In this document: positions 55,036 to 63,789 of the stretch, piece by piece
How positions within the stretch are numbered: position 1 is the first letter of the stretch
How the letters are laid out: every line of letters starts with the position of its first letter
NCBI RefSeq assembly: GCF_010811875.1
Contig: NZ_VKHP01000017.1
Span: 1-64,000, forward strand
Source of the DNA: Bradyrhizobium uaiense
GTDB lineage: Bacteria > Pseudomonadota > Alphaproteobacteria > Rhizobiales > Xanthobacteraceae
Length of the DNA stretch: 64,000 nucleotides
Direction of reading: 5' to 3'
Translations under genes and position numbers: made by a program
The notes under the pieces: model-generated
The model's input: the letters and a program-made list of their open reading frames with translations, nothing else
Databases searched by the model: none
What the model was told of the DNA's origin: nothing

Positions 55036-55733
55036 GCGAGGTCCTGCTGGAGATGAAGGGCGTCAGCGTGAAGTTCGGCGGTCTCACCGCGCTGTCGGAT
55101 ATCGATTATTCGATCACCAGCCGGTCGCTTGCCTGCATTATCGGCCCGAACGGCGCGGGCAAGAGCACGTTCCTCAACGTGCTGACGGGAACATTGCGCC
55201 CGTCGATCGGCTCCGTCGCCTTTCGTGGACGCGACATTGGGGGCCTTGCGCTACACCGCATCTCAAGATTGGGCATTGCGCGAAAATTCCAGATTCCTTC
55301 GGTCTTTCCTTCGTTGAGCGTGGCGGAAAATATGGACGTCGCGCGCTGGGGAGCGGCCAGGGAACCGGACGAAACGGATGTGCTGGAAATGGTCGGCCTC
55401 TCAGCGCGCCGCGACGTAAAGGCCGCGGACCTCTCACATGGCGAGAAGCAATGGCTGGAGATCGGCATGGCGATCGCGGCGTCGCCGAAGCTCCTGCTGC
55501 TCGATGAACCGACGGCCGGCATGACCTCCCAGGAAACCCAGGCGACGGCCGCACTGCTCCATCGCCTGAAGAGGCACACTGCGATCATCGCGGTCGAGCA
55601 CGACATTAGCTTCGTCCGGGCTCTCGATACCGACACGCTGGTCTTGCACCAGGGGCGCCTGTTCCGGCGCGGTCCCTTCAGCGAGATCGAGGCGGACGAG
55701 GCGGTGCGCGACGTCTATCTGGGGAGGCGGTAG
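55032..55733 (+). CDS. ABC transporter ATP-binding protein (LivG/UrtD-like)
   Basis: A 233-aa ATPase overlapping the permease gene by 4 bp. Walker A GPNGAGKST, Q-loop region KFQIPSVFPSLSV, signature LSHGEKQWLEIGMAIA and Walker B LLLLDEPTAGM are complete. The LSHGEKQWLEIGM form of the signature is characteristic of UrtD, the urea-transport ATPase, rather than of LivG. Confidence 0.9.
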   Translation: MSEVLLEMKGVSVKFGGLTALSDIDYSITSRSLACIIGPNGAGKSTFLNVLTGTLRPSIGSVAFRGRDIGGLALHRISRLGIARKFQIPSVFPSLSVAENMDVARWGAAREPDETDVLEMVGLSARRDVKAADLSHGEKQWLEIGMAIAASPKLLLLDEPTAGMTSQETQATAALLHRLKRHTAIIAVEHDISFVRALDTDTLVLHQGRLFRRGPFSEIEADEAVRDVYLGRR

Positions 55734-55735
55734 CC

Positions 55736-56437
55736 GTGCTGGTCGTCTCGAACATCCGCGCTGGCTACGACCAGATTCCGGTGCTTCATGGCGTCGCTCT
55801 CTCCGTCACCGCAGGCGAGGTCGTCGCGCTGCTTGGTCGCAACGGCGCGGGCAAGACCACACTGCTGCGTACACTGGCAGGGGAGCTTCCCGTGCGCGGC
55901 GGACTTGTCAGGCTGGACAGCCAGGACGTGACCAAGATCCGGGCCTATCGCCGGGCGCGCGCCGGCATCGCGCATGTCCCACAGGGGCGTGGGATCTTCG
56001 GTCGTTTGACGGTGGAGGAAAACCTCGAGGTCGGAACGCGCGCGGCGATTGGTCGCCGGAAGGCGGATGTTCGCGACGAAGTCTACGAGATCTTTCCGGT
56101 CCTGCGAGAGCGGAGAAATCAGCTCGCGGGTACCTTTTCGGGCGGACAGCAGCAGATGCTCGCGATCGCACGCGCATTGTGCGGTCAACCTAAGGTGCTG
56201 CTGCTCGACGAGCCGTCAGAGGGAATCCAGCCGAACATCGTTCAGCAGATCGCCGAGCTGGTGCTGAAACTGGCCGCAGACAAGGGCATCGCTGTTCTGC
56301 TCGTCGAGCAAAATCTCGAATTCGTGCTGCATGCCGCTTCGCGCTGCCTCGTGATGGACAAGGGACGGATCGTGCACACGGGACTCACGACGGAATTCCG
56401 CAACGAAGCGCTGCTGAAGGAGCTGCTGGCGCTTTGA
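55736..56437 (+). CDS. ABC transporter ATP-binding protein (LivF/UrtE-like)
   Basis: A 233-aa ATPase starting with GTG 2 bp after the previous stop. Walker A GRNGAGKTT, RRARAGIAHVPQGRGIFGRLTV, signature FSGGQQQMLAIARAL and Walker B VLLLDEPSEGIQ are complete. It is the second ATPase of the transporter. Confidence 0.9.
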   Translation: MLVVSNIRAGYDQIPVLHGVALSVTAGEVVALLGRNGAGKTTLLRTLAGELPVRGGLVRLDSQDVTKIRAYRRARAGIAHVPQGRGIFGRLTVEENLEVGTRAAIGRRKADVRDEVYEIFPVLRERRNQLAGTFSGGQQQMLAIARALCGQPKVLLLDEPSEGIQPNIVQQIAELVLKLAADKGIAVLLVEQNLEFVLHAASRCLVMDKGRIVHTGLTTEFRNEALLKELLAL

Positions 56438-56473
56438 GGCGAATCGACAGGATACCAATGGAGGAGGAACACC

Positions 56474-57658
56474 ATGTCCAAGCTGATTTCCCGACGCAAG
56501 GTGCTCAAAGGGGGAGGCGCGCTCGCCGCATTCGCGGGCATCGGGTTGCCTGGCATCGCCAGGGCCTCCGATACCGTCAAGATCGGGTTGACGATTCCGA
56601 CCACCGGCCTGCAGGCGATTCTCGGCCAGACGCTGCTCAACTGCTACCAACTGGCCGCCGAACAGCTCAATGCCAAGAACGGAATCGGCGGCCGCAAGAT
56701 CGAGCTGGTGGTGGAGGACAATCAGACCACCACCAAGGGCGCGGTCGACAAGGCGCGCAAATTACTCGGCCAGGACAAGGTCGATGTCATCATGGGCGGA
56801 ATTATCTCGCTCGAGCGGGCCGGAACACTGTCGGTAACCGCGAAGGCGAAGAAGCTCTATTTCTATCCGACCTTCTTCGAGGGAGGCGAGTGCAGCCGTT
56901 ACTTCGTCGCCACGGGTGCTATTCCGACGCAGCAGGTCGATCCGGTGGTTCCCTGGGTGACCAGCAACCTCGGCAAGTCGGTCTACATCCTCGGCTCGGA
57001 TTATTCCTGGCCGCGCAAGATGACGGATGCGATCACCGCCGCACTTGGCAAGGCGGGAGGACGGGTTGTAGCTGCGGATTTCTATCCGTTCGGCACGCAG
57101 GATTTCGGCCCGGCATTCCAGCGGGTCAAGGACCTCAAGCCGGACGTCGTCTGGTCGATGGTGGTCGGCAATGACGGCGTCGGTCAGCTCAAGCAGTACC
57201 GCAGTTTCGATCTCAAGCAGCCGATGGTGGGGCCCGCGGACGAGGTGATCAACATGGCTGCGCTGCCGAAGGGACTCGCGGCAGGAACCTACGCCCCGCA
57301 GTCCTACTGGATGGCGATCGATACGCCCGCGAACAAGGCTTTCATCAAGAATTTCCGCAGCAGGTTCGGCGAGGAGCGGATGCTCAACAGCATCGGCGAA
57401 GCCGCCTACAACGGCCTCAATCTTTATGCGCTCGCGGTCGAGAAGGCCGGCTCCGTCGAGGACGACAAGGTGATCGCCGCTCTGTCGACGGTCGAGTTCG
57501 ACGCGCCGCAAGGCCCGATTCGAATCGATCCTTCCAACAATTGCTGCGTCCTCAATTCATATGTCGGGAAGTGCGCCGAAGACGGCTGGCACTACGAGGT
57601 GACCAAGTCGTTCGGGCAGATTGCACCGGTAACGCCGGACTGCAACCTGCGCAGCTAG
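56474..57658 (+). CDS. ABC transporter substrate-binding protein, urea/short-chain amide type
   Basis: A 394-aa binding protein with a twin-arginine signal (SRRKVLKGGGALAAFAGIGL, cleaved after ARA). The mature part has IKIGLTIPTT-like features (VKIGLTIPTTGLQAILGQTL), GGRKIELVVEDNQTTTKGAV, YPTFFEGGECSRYFVATGA and SVYILGSDYSWPRKM, the blocks of the UrtA/AmiC/FmdD family (Peripla_BP_5), which bind urea or short amides. GGAGGA precedes the ATG. It ends the transporter operon and is followed by an amidohydrolase gene. Confidence 0.88.
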   Translation: MSKLISRRKVLKGGGALAAFAGIGLPGIARASDTVKIGLTIPTTGLQAILGQTLLNCYQLAAEQLNAKNGIGGRKIELVVEDNQTTTKGAVDKARKLLGQDKVDVIMGGIISLERAGTLSVTAKAKKLYFYPTFFEGGECSRYFVATGAIPTQQVDPVVPWVTSNLGKSVYILGSDYSWPRKMTDAITAALGKAGGRVVAADFYPFGTQDFGPAFQRVKDLKPDVVWSMVVGNDGVGQLKQYRSFDLKQPMVGPADEVINMAALPKGLAAGTYAPQSYWMAIDTPANKAFIKNFRSRFGEERMLNSIGEAAYNGLNLYALAVEKAGSVEDDKVIAALSTVEFDAPQGPIRIDPSNNCCVLNSYVGKCAEDGWHYEVTKSFGQIAPVTPDCNLRS

Positions 57659-57774
57659 AGCGTGATCCACGTCAGGTGACTCCGCTGCGACGCCACGGGC
57701 CGTGGCAGCGGGCGCCCGCGCGGATATTTCCATCGGTTCGCCTGTGTTGCCCCGCAAGATCAAAGAGGTCAAAA

Positions 57775-59451
57775 ATGGCTACGGCCGCCACGATCATCAT
57801 TCGCAATGCCCGCGTCCTGACCATGGATGAGACCGGCACAAAGGCGGACGCGGTTGCGATCGCAGGAAATCGCATTCTCGCGGTCGGCCGCGAGGCGGAT
57901 GTGCTGGCCTGTCGCTCGGCCGATACGCAGATTATCGATGCGGGGGGCGGAACGGTACTGCCCGGATTCAATGAATCGCACATGCATATCTTCGGCGGCT
58001 CGGCGAGCCTCCGCGAACTTTCACTGACTGGGATTCGGGGCTTCGACGCGTTCAAGCGCAAGGTTCAGGATTACGCGGTGGCAAATCCGGATCTGTCTTT
58101 GCTGGTGGGGCGGCGTGCCGACTACACGATCTTCTCGCAAATTGATCGTGTCACGCGCCATGATCTCGACCGCGTCATAGCGGACCGGCCGTTTGTCATG
58201 ACCGCACCCGACAATCATACCGGCTGGGCGAACACCGAGGCGCTGCGTCAGGCGGGGATCCTGCATGGACGGGACGTCGGCGTCGGCAACGAGATCGTGA
58301 TGGGTGACGACGGTCTTGCCAATGGCGAGCTGCGCGAATCCAGCGCGATGGCGCCGGTGATGGCACTCGGCGGCACGGGCGCTCGGTCAATGCTCGGCGT
58401 GCAGACCGGGGGTGAGCCCGCGCATGTCACGGACGCCGAGCGCGCCGCCGATATCGCCGTGATCAAGCAGGGATTGGCCTATTGCGCGTCGCTCGGCATC
58501 ACATCCGTGCAGAACATGGACGGCAATCTCTACCAGCTCGAGATGCTGGACGAAATCGAGCGAACGGGCGGGCTTCCTGTGCGCATGCGCATGCCGTTCC
58601 ACATGAAGAATTTCATGCCGCTCAGCGATCTCACCGACAAGGCTGCAGCCTGGCGCTCGCGTTTCCACACTGACCGGCTTCGCTGCGATTTCGTCAAGGT
58701 CTTCATGGACGGTGTCGCCCAATCGGGAACGGCGGTCTTCATCGACGATTATGCCAATCGTCCGGGTTGGAAAGGCGATCCGCTGTTCGCTCCCGATCAT
58801 TTCGCCAAGATCGCGACCGAGGCGGATCGGCTGGGATTGTCCGTTGCAGTGCATGCGATCGGAGATGGGGCGGTGAGGATCGTGCTGGACGGCTATCAAG
58901 CCGCGATTGCGGCGAATGGAGCGCGAGACAGACGCAACCGAGTCGAGCACGCCGAGATCGTCCAGCCGGAAGACGTCGTGCGTTTCGCCGAGCTCGACAC
59001 CGTGGCCTCGATGCAGCCCACCCATCCGCCGGGAAGCGCCGGAATGCCGCTCGAGCCGTACCTGTCCTGCGTCGGTGAGGCTCGCTGGCATCTGACATTC
59101 GCGTGGCGGGCGTTGGCTGATGCAGGGACGAAGATCGTCTTCGCGACTGATTGGCCGGTTTCGCCGCTCGCGCCGATGAGCTGCATCTACGATGCCATGA
59201 CACGAAAGGTCTGGAAGCAGGGATTGCCGGACCAGCGCCTTACGCTGATGGAGACGCTTGCTGCCTACACGCGCACCAGCGCGTGGGTCGAATTTATGGA
59301 AGACCGCAAAGGCATGCTGAAGCCTGGATATCTCGCAGATGTCGTGGTGCTCTCGGGCGACGTGGAAGCCGCTCCTCACGAGCGGTTGGCGGATATTCGA
59401 CCCACGACAACCATCTGTGACGGTCGCATCACCTTTCAATCCGAAAGTTGA
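57775..59451 (+). CDS. Amidohydrolase family protein (YtcJ-like)
   Basis: A 558-aa metal-dependent hydrolase. Metal-binding and family elements are VLPGFNESHMHIFGG (an N-rich variation of the HxH motif), LRCDFVKVFMDGVAQSG with the bridging Lys, LSVAVHAIGDGAVRIVLD, RNRVEHAEIVQPEDV, and FATDWPVSPLAPM with the catalytic Asp. The C-terminus LKPGYLADVVVLSGD is the composite beta-sandwich. YtcJ-type enzymes hydrolyse amides; in this context a cyclic or N-acyl amide imported by the preceding transporter is the likely substrate. ATG at 57775 is chosen, with AGAGG upstream. Confidence 0.88.
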   Translation: MATAATIIIRNARVLTMDETGTKADAVAIAGNRILAVGREADVLACRSADTQIIDAGGGTVLPGFNESHMHIFGGSASLRELSLTGIRGFDAFKRKVQDYAVANPDLSLLVGRRADYTIFSQIDRVTRHDLDRVIADRPFVMTAPDNHTGWANTEALRQAGILHGRDVGVGNEIVMGDDGLANGELRESSAMAPVMALGGTGARSMLGVQTGGEPAHVTDAERAADIAVIKQGLAYCASLGITSVQNMDGNLYQLEMLDEIERTGGLPVRMRMPFHMKNFMPLSDLTDKAAAWRSRFHTDRLRCDFVKVFMDGVAQSGTAVFIDDYANRPGWKGDPLFAPDHFAKIATEADRLGLSVAVHAIGDGAVRIVLDGYQAAIAANGARDRRNRVEHAEIVQPEDVVRFAELDTVASMQPTHPPGSAGMPLEPYLSCVGEARWHLTFAWRALADAGTKIVFATDWPVSPLAPMSCIYDAMTRKVWKQGLPDQRLTLMETLAAYTRTSAWVEFMEDRKGMLKPGYLADVVVLSGDVEAAPHERLADIRPTTTICDGRITFQSES

Positions 59452-59460
59452 GCCCGTCCG

Positions 59461-60303
59461 TCAGAGATAGGATGCGAGAGGATCGCTGTGCGCGTTCGGC
59501 GCCGACATGATCGAGTTGAGGAACAGCGCGAACATCTCGCCGTGCGATTTGACGTCGAGCTTGGCGTAGAGATTGCTGCGGTGAAGCTTGACCGTCCTGT
59601 CCGAGATCGACAGCTTCTCGGCGGCCCCCTTGAGGGAATAGCCGTGGAGGATCAATCGGGCTACTTCGCATTCGCGCTCGGTCAGCACGCCCGTCCCGAA
59701 CTTCTGAATCGCCTGCCGGAGCGCGGAGGCGAGCTGTCCTTCGATGGGGCTCGTCTTGTTTACGTGCACGTCTTCCCAGTGCCGGGTGACGGCCGACTGA
59801 ATCAGCGGCTCCAGATCGCGGAGCAGCCTGGCTTCCTCGGGGGTGAAGAATTCGCTGGTCTTCTTGCGGCTGAGCGATAGCGCGAAAGTGGTGTGTTCAT
59901 CGAGATTGAACAGGTAATTGAATTCGTCGTGGAGGCCGTAGTGCCGGTAATACTCCTGATAGTACCGCGAGCGCGAGAACTGCCGGGGAGCGATCTGGTT
60001 TAGCCGGTAGAGGCCGTCGTGCGCCCGGTCCAGGACGATCTGGTAGAACGGGTCCCGCATGTAGGGACCCTTCAGGTATTTCTGGACGCCGTGCGCTCCG
60101 CGCTGGGTGGTCCAATCGTGAAACAGCAGTCGCGGGCTCGAGTTCTTGCGATAGAGCAGCATCAGGCTGACATCGACCGCAAGGCAGTTCTTGACCGCCG
60201 CGATCAATTCAGTCTCGAAGCTGCTACGGCCCGCGTTGGCAACCAACCTAACGGCGACGTCACTAAAATGGTTGTTGTCGAGCCCCGCGGCCTGTCGTGG
60301 CAT
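59461..60303 (-). CDS. LuxR family transcriptional regulator
   Basis: A 280-aa regulator encoded convergently to the amidohydrolase. The N-terminal 190 residues are an undefined sensor domain (LLYRKNSSPRLLFHDW, KGPYMRDPFYQIVLD); the C-terminal HTH is LTERECEVARLILHGYSLKG, then AAEKLSISDRTVKLHRSNLYAKL, the LuxR/GerE type. There is no acyl-homoserine-lactone domain by eye. It may control the transporter and amidohydrolase operon. Confidence 0.88.
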   Translation of the reverse strand: MPRQAAGLDNNHFSDVAVRLVANAGRSSFETELIAAVKNCLAVDVSLMLLYRKNSSPRLLFHDWTTQRGAHGVQKYLKGPYMRDPFYQIVLDRAHDGLYRLNQIAPRQFSRSRYYQEYYRHYGLHDEFNYLFNLDEHTTFALSLSRKKTSEFFTPEEARLLRDLEPLIQSAVTRHWEDVHVNKTSPIEGQLASALRQAIQKFGTGVLTERECEVARLILHGYSLKGAAEKLSISDRTVKLHRSNLYAKLDVKSHGEMFALFLNSIMSAPNAHSDPLASYL

Positions 60304-60515
60304 GGTGGTTTCCGGTCCGATTGCAACACCGCAGGATGGGTAGGCCCGCGGGTGGCCAGGCGTCCATTTTCCGGTCCGACTGTATCGTACTTGGAATGGC
60401 GGCGCGAGACCGTGGTTGCGCGGGCCGACGCCTTTTCGGTGACCGCCTGACCTCTTGGCGACGAATTCTTGTTTGGTTCACGGCCTCTACTGGCCCAATT
60501 TGGGTTCATGGCATT

Positions 60516-60560
60516 TGGCCCGGCAGGGCTCGAACCTGCAACCAGACCGTTACGAGCGGT
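60516..60560 (-). other. 3'-half fragment of tRNA-Thr(CGU), probable attachment-site remnant
   Basis: On the minus strand there is an anticodon loop CTCGTAA (anticodon CGT at 60554-60552) with stem ACCG/CGGT, a variable loop, a perfect T-arm GCAGG-TTCGAGC-CCTGC, and a 7-nt acceptor end CGGGCCA. No matching 5' acceptor strand (TGGCCCG) or D-arm exists upstream, so it is not a full tRNA. Fragments of this extent are typical of att sites left by integrases that use the tRNA 3' end. No function as tRNA is possible. Confidence 0.65.
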
Positions 60561-60578
60561 AGAAAGCCGGCCGCTTCG

Positions 60579-61184
60579 TTATCGAGAATTACGAAGCGTC
60601 GCACGTCCCTTCTTGCGGGGGGACGGCGAATTCGTCGTCAAAGCTCGCTGATCGTCCTGAAACTTGAGGGTCGCTTTGACATGTTCGGCGAGCTTCACTG
60701 CACGGTCCGCGTTCGACGCAAGACGCGACAGCAAATGAGACAGCGTCCTGAACTCCTCGCGCGTCAGCATCCCAAATAACGCGTCGTTGACGGGGCGCTG
60801 CAGGGCGGCAAGACGGATCAATAGGCCAACGCCGTGCTGGGTGAGTGCAAGCTGCACGCGCCGTCGGTCTTCCGGATGTGGGCTCTTCTCGAGGAGGCCG
60901 TCGGAAACGAGCTTGTTGACTTCATTGGTGACGAAAGTGCCGCTCAGATACAGCCGTTCGGCGACCTGATTGACACCCATTGGCTCTTCCGCGGTCGAAT
61001 TCTTGATTGCGATCAGGATCAGATACTGAGTGGTCGACAGATCGACGAAGCTCGCGAATATTTCACGGCAGGCATCAAGGCTGCGCCCGAACGCGAAATA
61101 GTCGTAGAGAACGCCGCGAAGCGTTCGATCTCCCTCCTTGTCGAGCAGTTCGGGCTTCGACGCCGTCAAAAGCGCTTCAGTCAC
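60579..61184 (-). CDS. MarR family transcriptional regulator
   Basis: A 201-aa MarR protein. Winged-helix core: TQYLILIAIKNSTAE, VNQVAERLYLSGTFVTNEVNKL (recognition helix) and LLEKSPHPEDRRRVQLALTQ, with the wing DRRR. It starts with GTG at 61184 behind GGGGAGA. It is divergent from a flavin reductase gene, and the 37-bp palindromic region at 61265-61301 between them is the probable operator. Its ligand is likely the aromatic substrate of the monooxygenase. Confidence 0.9.
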   Translation of the reverse strand: MTEALLTASKPELLDKEGDRTLRGVLYDYFAFGRSLDACREIFASFVDLSTTQYLILIAIKNSTAEEPMGVNQVAERLYLSGTFVTNEVNKLVSDGLLEKSPHPEDRRRVQLALTQHGVGLLIRLAALQRPVNDALFGMLTREEFRTLSHLLSRLASNADRAVKLAEHVKATLKFQDDQRALTTNSPSPRKKGRATLRNSR

Positions 61185-61264
61185 GGCCGTTCTCCCCGCG
61201 AAATCATAGTCTTGCGTAGTTGCCTAAGAAGCACGCATGCGCGCGCCCAGCAAGAGGGCTTGAC

Positions 61265-61307
61265 ATTGTCAGATAGCTTTGTCAGAAAGCTATCTGACAA
61301 TTATAAA
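61265..61307 (+). promoter_or_regulatory. Promoter with overlapping MarR operator
   Basis: A perfect 15-bp inverted repeat, ATTGTCAGATAGCTT and its complement, with a 7-bp spacer, spans 61265-61301. A -35 TTGTCA (61279-61284) lies in its middle and a -10 TATAAA (61302-61307) at 17-bp spacing directly next to it, so a bound repressor would block the promoter of the reductase-monooxygenase operon. Confidence 0.8.
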
Positions 61308-61337
61308 TCAGGGTCGAAGCAGCGAGGCAGGCGTCCC

Positions 61338-61856
61338 ATGGAGGACCGTGCATTCAGGCGAGTGTTGGGAGAATTCGCGACCGGCGTTGCTGTGGTAACG
61401 GCACGCGGCCAGGGCGAAGAGCTCATTGGCATGACCATGAGCTCGTTTAATTCCGTCTCCCTCGATCCACCGCTGGTCCTGTTCAGCGTCGACCGCAAGG
61501 CAAAAAGCCTGCCTGCAATGCTCGAAGCCAAAGGCTTCGCCGTCAACATCCTCGCCCGCGATCAAGAACAGATTTCCAACCAGTTCGCGCGCGCTCTCTC
61601 CAACAAGTGGGACCAGGTCAAGACCTCAGTCGGTCATGCCGAGGCGCCGCTGATATCGGGGGCTCTGGCTCATTTCGAATGCGCGCCATTCGGAAGCCAC
61701 GACGGCGGCGATCACGTGATCTTTGTCGTTCGCGTCGTTCGTTACACCGCGCGCAATGAGCCGACTGCGCCATTGATCTTCTTTCGGGGCCGCTATCGCG
61801 ACCTCGTCGACGAAAGCGAGCGCGAGCCGACCTGGCCGCTTCCCATTCATTACTAG
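61338..61856 (+). CDS. Flavin reductase (HpaC-like), partner of the monooxygenase
   Basis: A 172-aa flavin reductase. Family elements are RRVLGEFATGVAVVTARG, GMTMSSFNSVSLDPPLVLFSVD in parts, FAVNILARDQEQISNQFA and DHVIFVVRVVRY with the conserved His before. It reduces FAD or FMN with NAD(P)H and hands it to the oxygenase encoded 19 bp downstream. The ATG at 61338 fits the family; the frame upstream is a shadow of the MarR gene. Confidence 0.9.
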   Translation: MEDRAFRRVLGEFATGVAVVTARGQGEELIGMTMSSFNSVSLDPPLVLFSVDRKAKSLPAMLEAKGFAVNILARDQEQISNQFARALSNKWDQVKTSVGHAEAPLISGALAHFECAPFGSHDGGDHVIFVVRVVRYTARNEPTAPLIFFRGRYRDLVDESEREPTWPLPIHY

Positions 61857-61875
61857 TTCGAACCGGAGAACCGCG

Positions 61876-63345
61876 ATGCGTAGTGCAAAGGAATATCTGT
61901 CTGGACTGAGGGACGGGCGGACCATCTACATCAACGGGGCTGCGGTCGGCGACGTGACTGCTCATCGGGCCTATCGGAATCTCGCCAATTCGATGGCCGG
62001 GCTGTTCGATTTTGCGAGCGCCAGGGAGAACGTCGATCTCATGACGTTCGAGACCGACGCCGGACGTGCCAACCGGATTTGGCAGCTTCCGACATCCTAT
62101 GCCGACCTCGTCCAGCGGCGGAAGGCACTGGAAGCTTGGGCTTCGCTGCATGCCGGCTTCATGGGCCGTGCCCCGGACCATGTCGCCTCGTGCATCTCCG
62201 GTCTGTACATGGGGCTCGACGTCTTCAAGGCGTACGACCCGGCTCGCGCGAGCGCGCTCGACAGCTACTACCGCTATGCGCGCGACAATGACCTTTACCT
62301 GACCTACGTCATCATTAATCCGCAGGCCGATCGTTCAAAGGGGGCGGCCGAGCAGGCGGATCCATTCCTCACCGCAGGGGTCGTCGATCGCGACGCAGAG
62401 GGGATCACGGTTCGCGGCGCCAAGATGCTCGCCACGGGAGGCGTGGTCGCCGACGAGGTTTTCGTGACGACCATCCAGCCGATGCGTCCGGGCGAAGAAC
62501 GCTACGCGATGTCCTTTGCGATCCCGATGAACTCGAAGGGCCTCAAGATGCTGTCGCGCAAGTCCTACGAGGACGCGGCCGGCGCGGTGTTCGACAATCC
62601 GTTGTCGAGCCGCTTCGACGAGAACGACTCGGTTCTCTATTTCGACGACGTGAAGGTTCCCTGGGATCGCGTTTTCATCGAGGGCAACGTCGAAATGTGC
62701 CAGAAGCAGTTTCACGCCACGCCCTGCCACGTCTATCAGAACTATCAGGCGATGGTGCGTCTCAGCGTGAAGCTCAAGTTCCTGGCCGGCCTCGCGCATC
62801 GCACGGCCGAAATGAATGGCGTCACTCAATTCCCGCAGGTGCGCGAGATGCTCGGTCAGCTCGCGGCCGAGACCGGCATGGTCGATGCGCTGGTGGCGGC
62901 GATGGAAGCCAAGGGCTCGCTGGTCGGCCCCTATTTCATCCCGGACCGGCACACGCTCTATTCCGCGCAGGTGCTGACGCAACAGCTCTACGCGCACATC
63001 ATCAATACGCTGCGCGAACTCGCCGGTGGCGGCATGATCATGCTGCCCTCATCGGTCGCCGACTTTGACAATCCGGAGATCGCGGCCTTGATCGGCAAGA
63101 CGCAGCAGTCGCCGAAGGCCAATTCGTATGAGCGCGTGAAGTTCTACAAGCTCGCCTGGGATGCGGTCGGGTCGGAATTCGGCTCCCGCCACCAGCAGTA
63201 CGAAATGTTCTACGCCGGTGCGACCTTCGTCACCAAGGGACATTCCTATCGGACCTACGATTGGGCCGGCGCCGACCGGCTGGTCCAGACGATGCTCGAT
63301 TCCTACGATCTCAATGGCGTGTCGACCGCCAGCAAAGCCGCCTGA
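61876..63345 (+). CDS. 4-hydroxyphenylacetate 3-monooxygenase-type oxygenase (HpaB family)
   Basis: A 489-aa flavin-dependent oxygenase. It begins SAKEYLSGLRDGRTIYINGA, the HpaB signature, and holds GFMGRAPDHVASCISG, TYVIINPQADRSK, GAKMLATGGVVADEVFV (flavin pocket) and FHATPCHVYQNYQAM. The C-terminal helices with ELAGGGMIMLPSS match. It uses reduced flavin from the preceding reductase to hydroxylate a phenol. Relatives act on 4-hydroxyphenylacetate, chlorophenols or phenols in siderophore synthesis; the substrate here is not certain. Confidence 0.9.
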   Translation: MRSAKEYLSGLRDGRTIYINGAAVGDVTAHRAYRNLANSMAGLFDFASARENVDLMTFETDAGRANRIWQLPTSYADLVQRRKALEAWASLHAGFMGRAPDHVASCISGLYMGLDVFKAYDPARASALDSYYRYARDNDLYLTYVIINPQADRSKGAAEQADPFLTAGVVDRDAEGITVRGAKMLATGGVVADEVFVTTIQPMRPGEERYAMSFAIPMNSKGLKMLSRKSYEDAAGAVFDNPLSSRFDENDSVLYFDDVKVPWDRVFIEGNVEMCQKQFHATPCHVYQNYQAMVRLSVKLKFLAGLAHRTAEMNGVTQFPQVREMLGQLAAETGMVDALVAAMEAKGSLVGPYFIPDRHTLYSAQVLTQQLYAHIINTLRELAGGGMIMLPSSVADFDNPEIAALIGKTQQSPKANSYERVKFYKLAWDAVGSEFGSRHQQYEMFYAGATFVTKGHSYRTYDWAGADRLVQTMLDSYDLNGVSTASKAA

Positions 63346-63362
63346 TCCAACGGAGACAACAC

Positions 63363-63743
63363 ATGCCCGTCAACAAGAAGCACGACGAATTCTACACGCT
63401 CGACATGAGCACCGGTTGGGAAACGCCCGCAGGCTACCCGGCCGGCATCCAGCAGAAGATCGTTGCGGGAGGGCTCGACGAGGAGAAGCGGCGTGGGACG
63501 CGAACCCGGCTGCTGCGCTTCGCCCCGGGCGTCTACACGACCGCGCCGTTTTCGCACGAGTATTGGGAAGAGGTCTATCTCGTCTCGGGCGACTTGATCG
63601 TTGGCAATGACGAGAAGGGCGAGGGCGGCAAGAGCTTTCCGCCGAACACCTATGCCTGTCGGCCGCCGCACGCGCCCCACGGGCCGTTCAAGTCCGTCAA
63701 CGGCTGCCTGCTTCTCGAAATGCACTATTTCGATCCGGTCTGA
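63363..63743 (+). CDS. Cupin domain protein
   Basis: A 126-aa cupin. The sequence has RLLRFAPGVYTTAPFSHEYWEEVYLVSGDLIVG, seen in parts as cupin motif 1 (His, Glu), and PNTYACRPPHAPHGPFKS as motif 2 (His). It may be a ring-opening or isomerising enzyme, or a sensor, for a product of the monooxygenase. ATG at 63363 follows GGAGAC. It belongs to the same operon. Confidence 0.82.
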   Translation: MPVNKKHDEFYTLDMSTGWETPAGYPAGIQQKIVAGGLDEEKRRGTRTRLLRFAPGVYTTAPFSHEYWEEVYLVSGDLIVGNDEKGEGGKSFPPNTYACRPPHAPHGPFKSVNGCLLLEMHYFDPV

Positions 63744-63789
63744 GGCCGATCCGACCGACAACATCGTTCGACCGTTCAAGGGGGAAAAT

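Noticed and set aside
60469..60651. 60-codon ORF with AGLEPATRPL
   Set aside because: This peptide is the conceptual translation of the tRNA fragment and recurs as a false protein wherever such tRNA sequence is translated.
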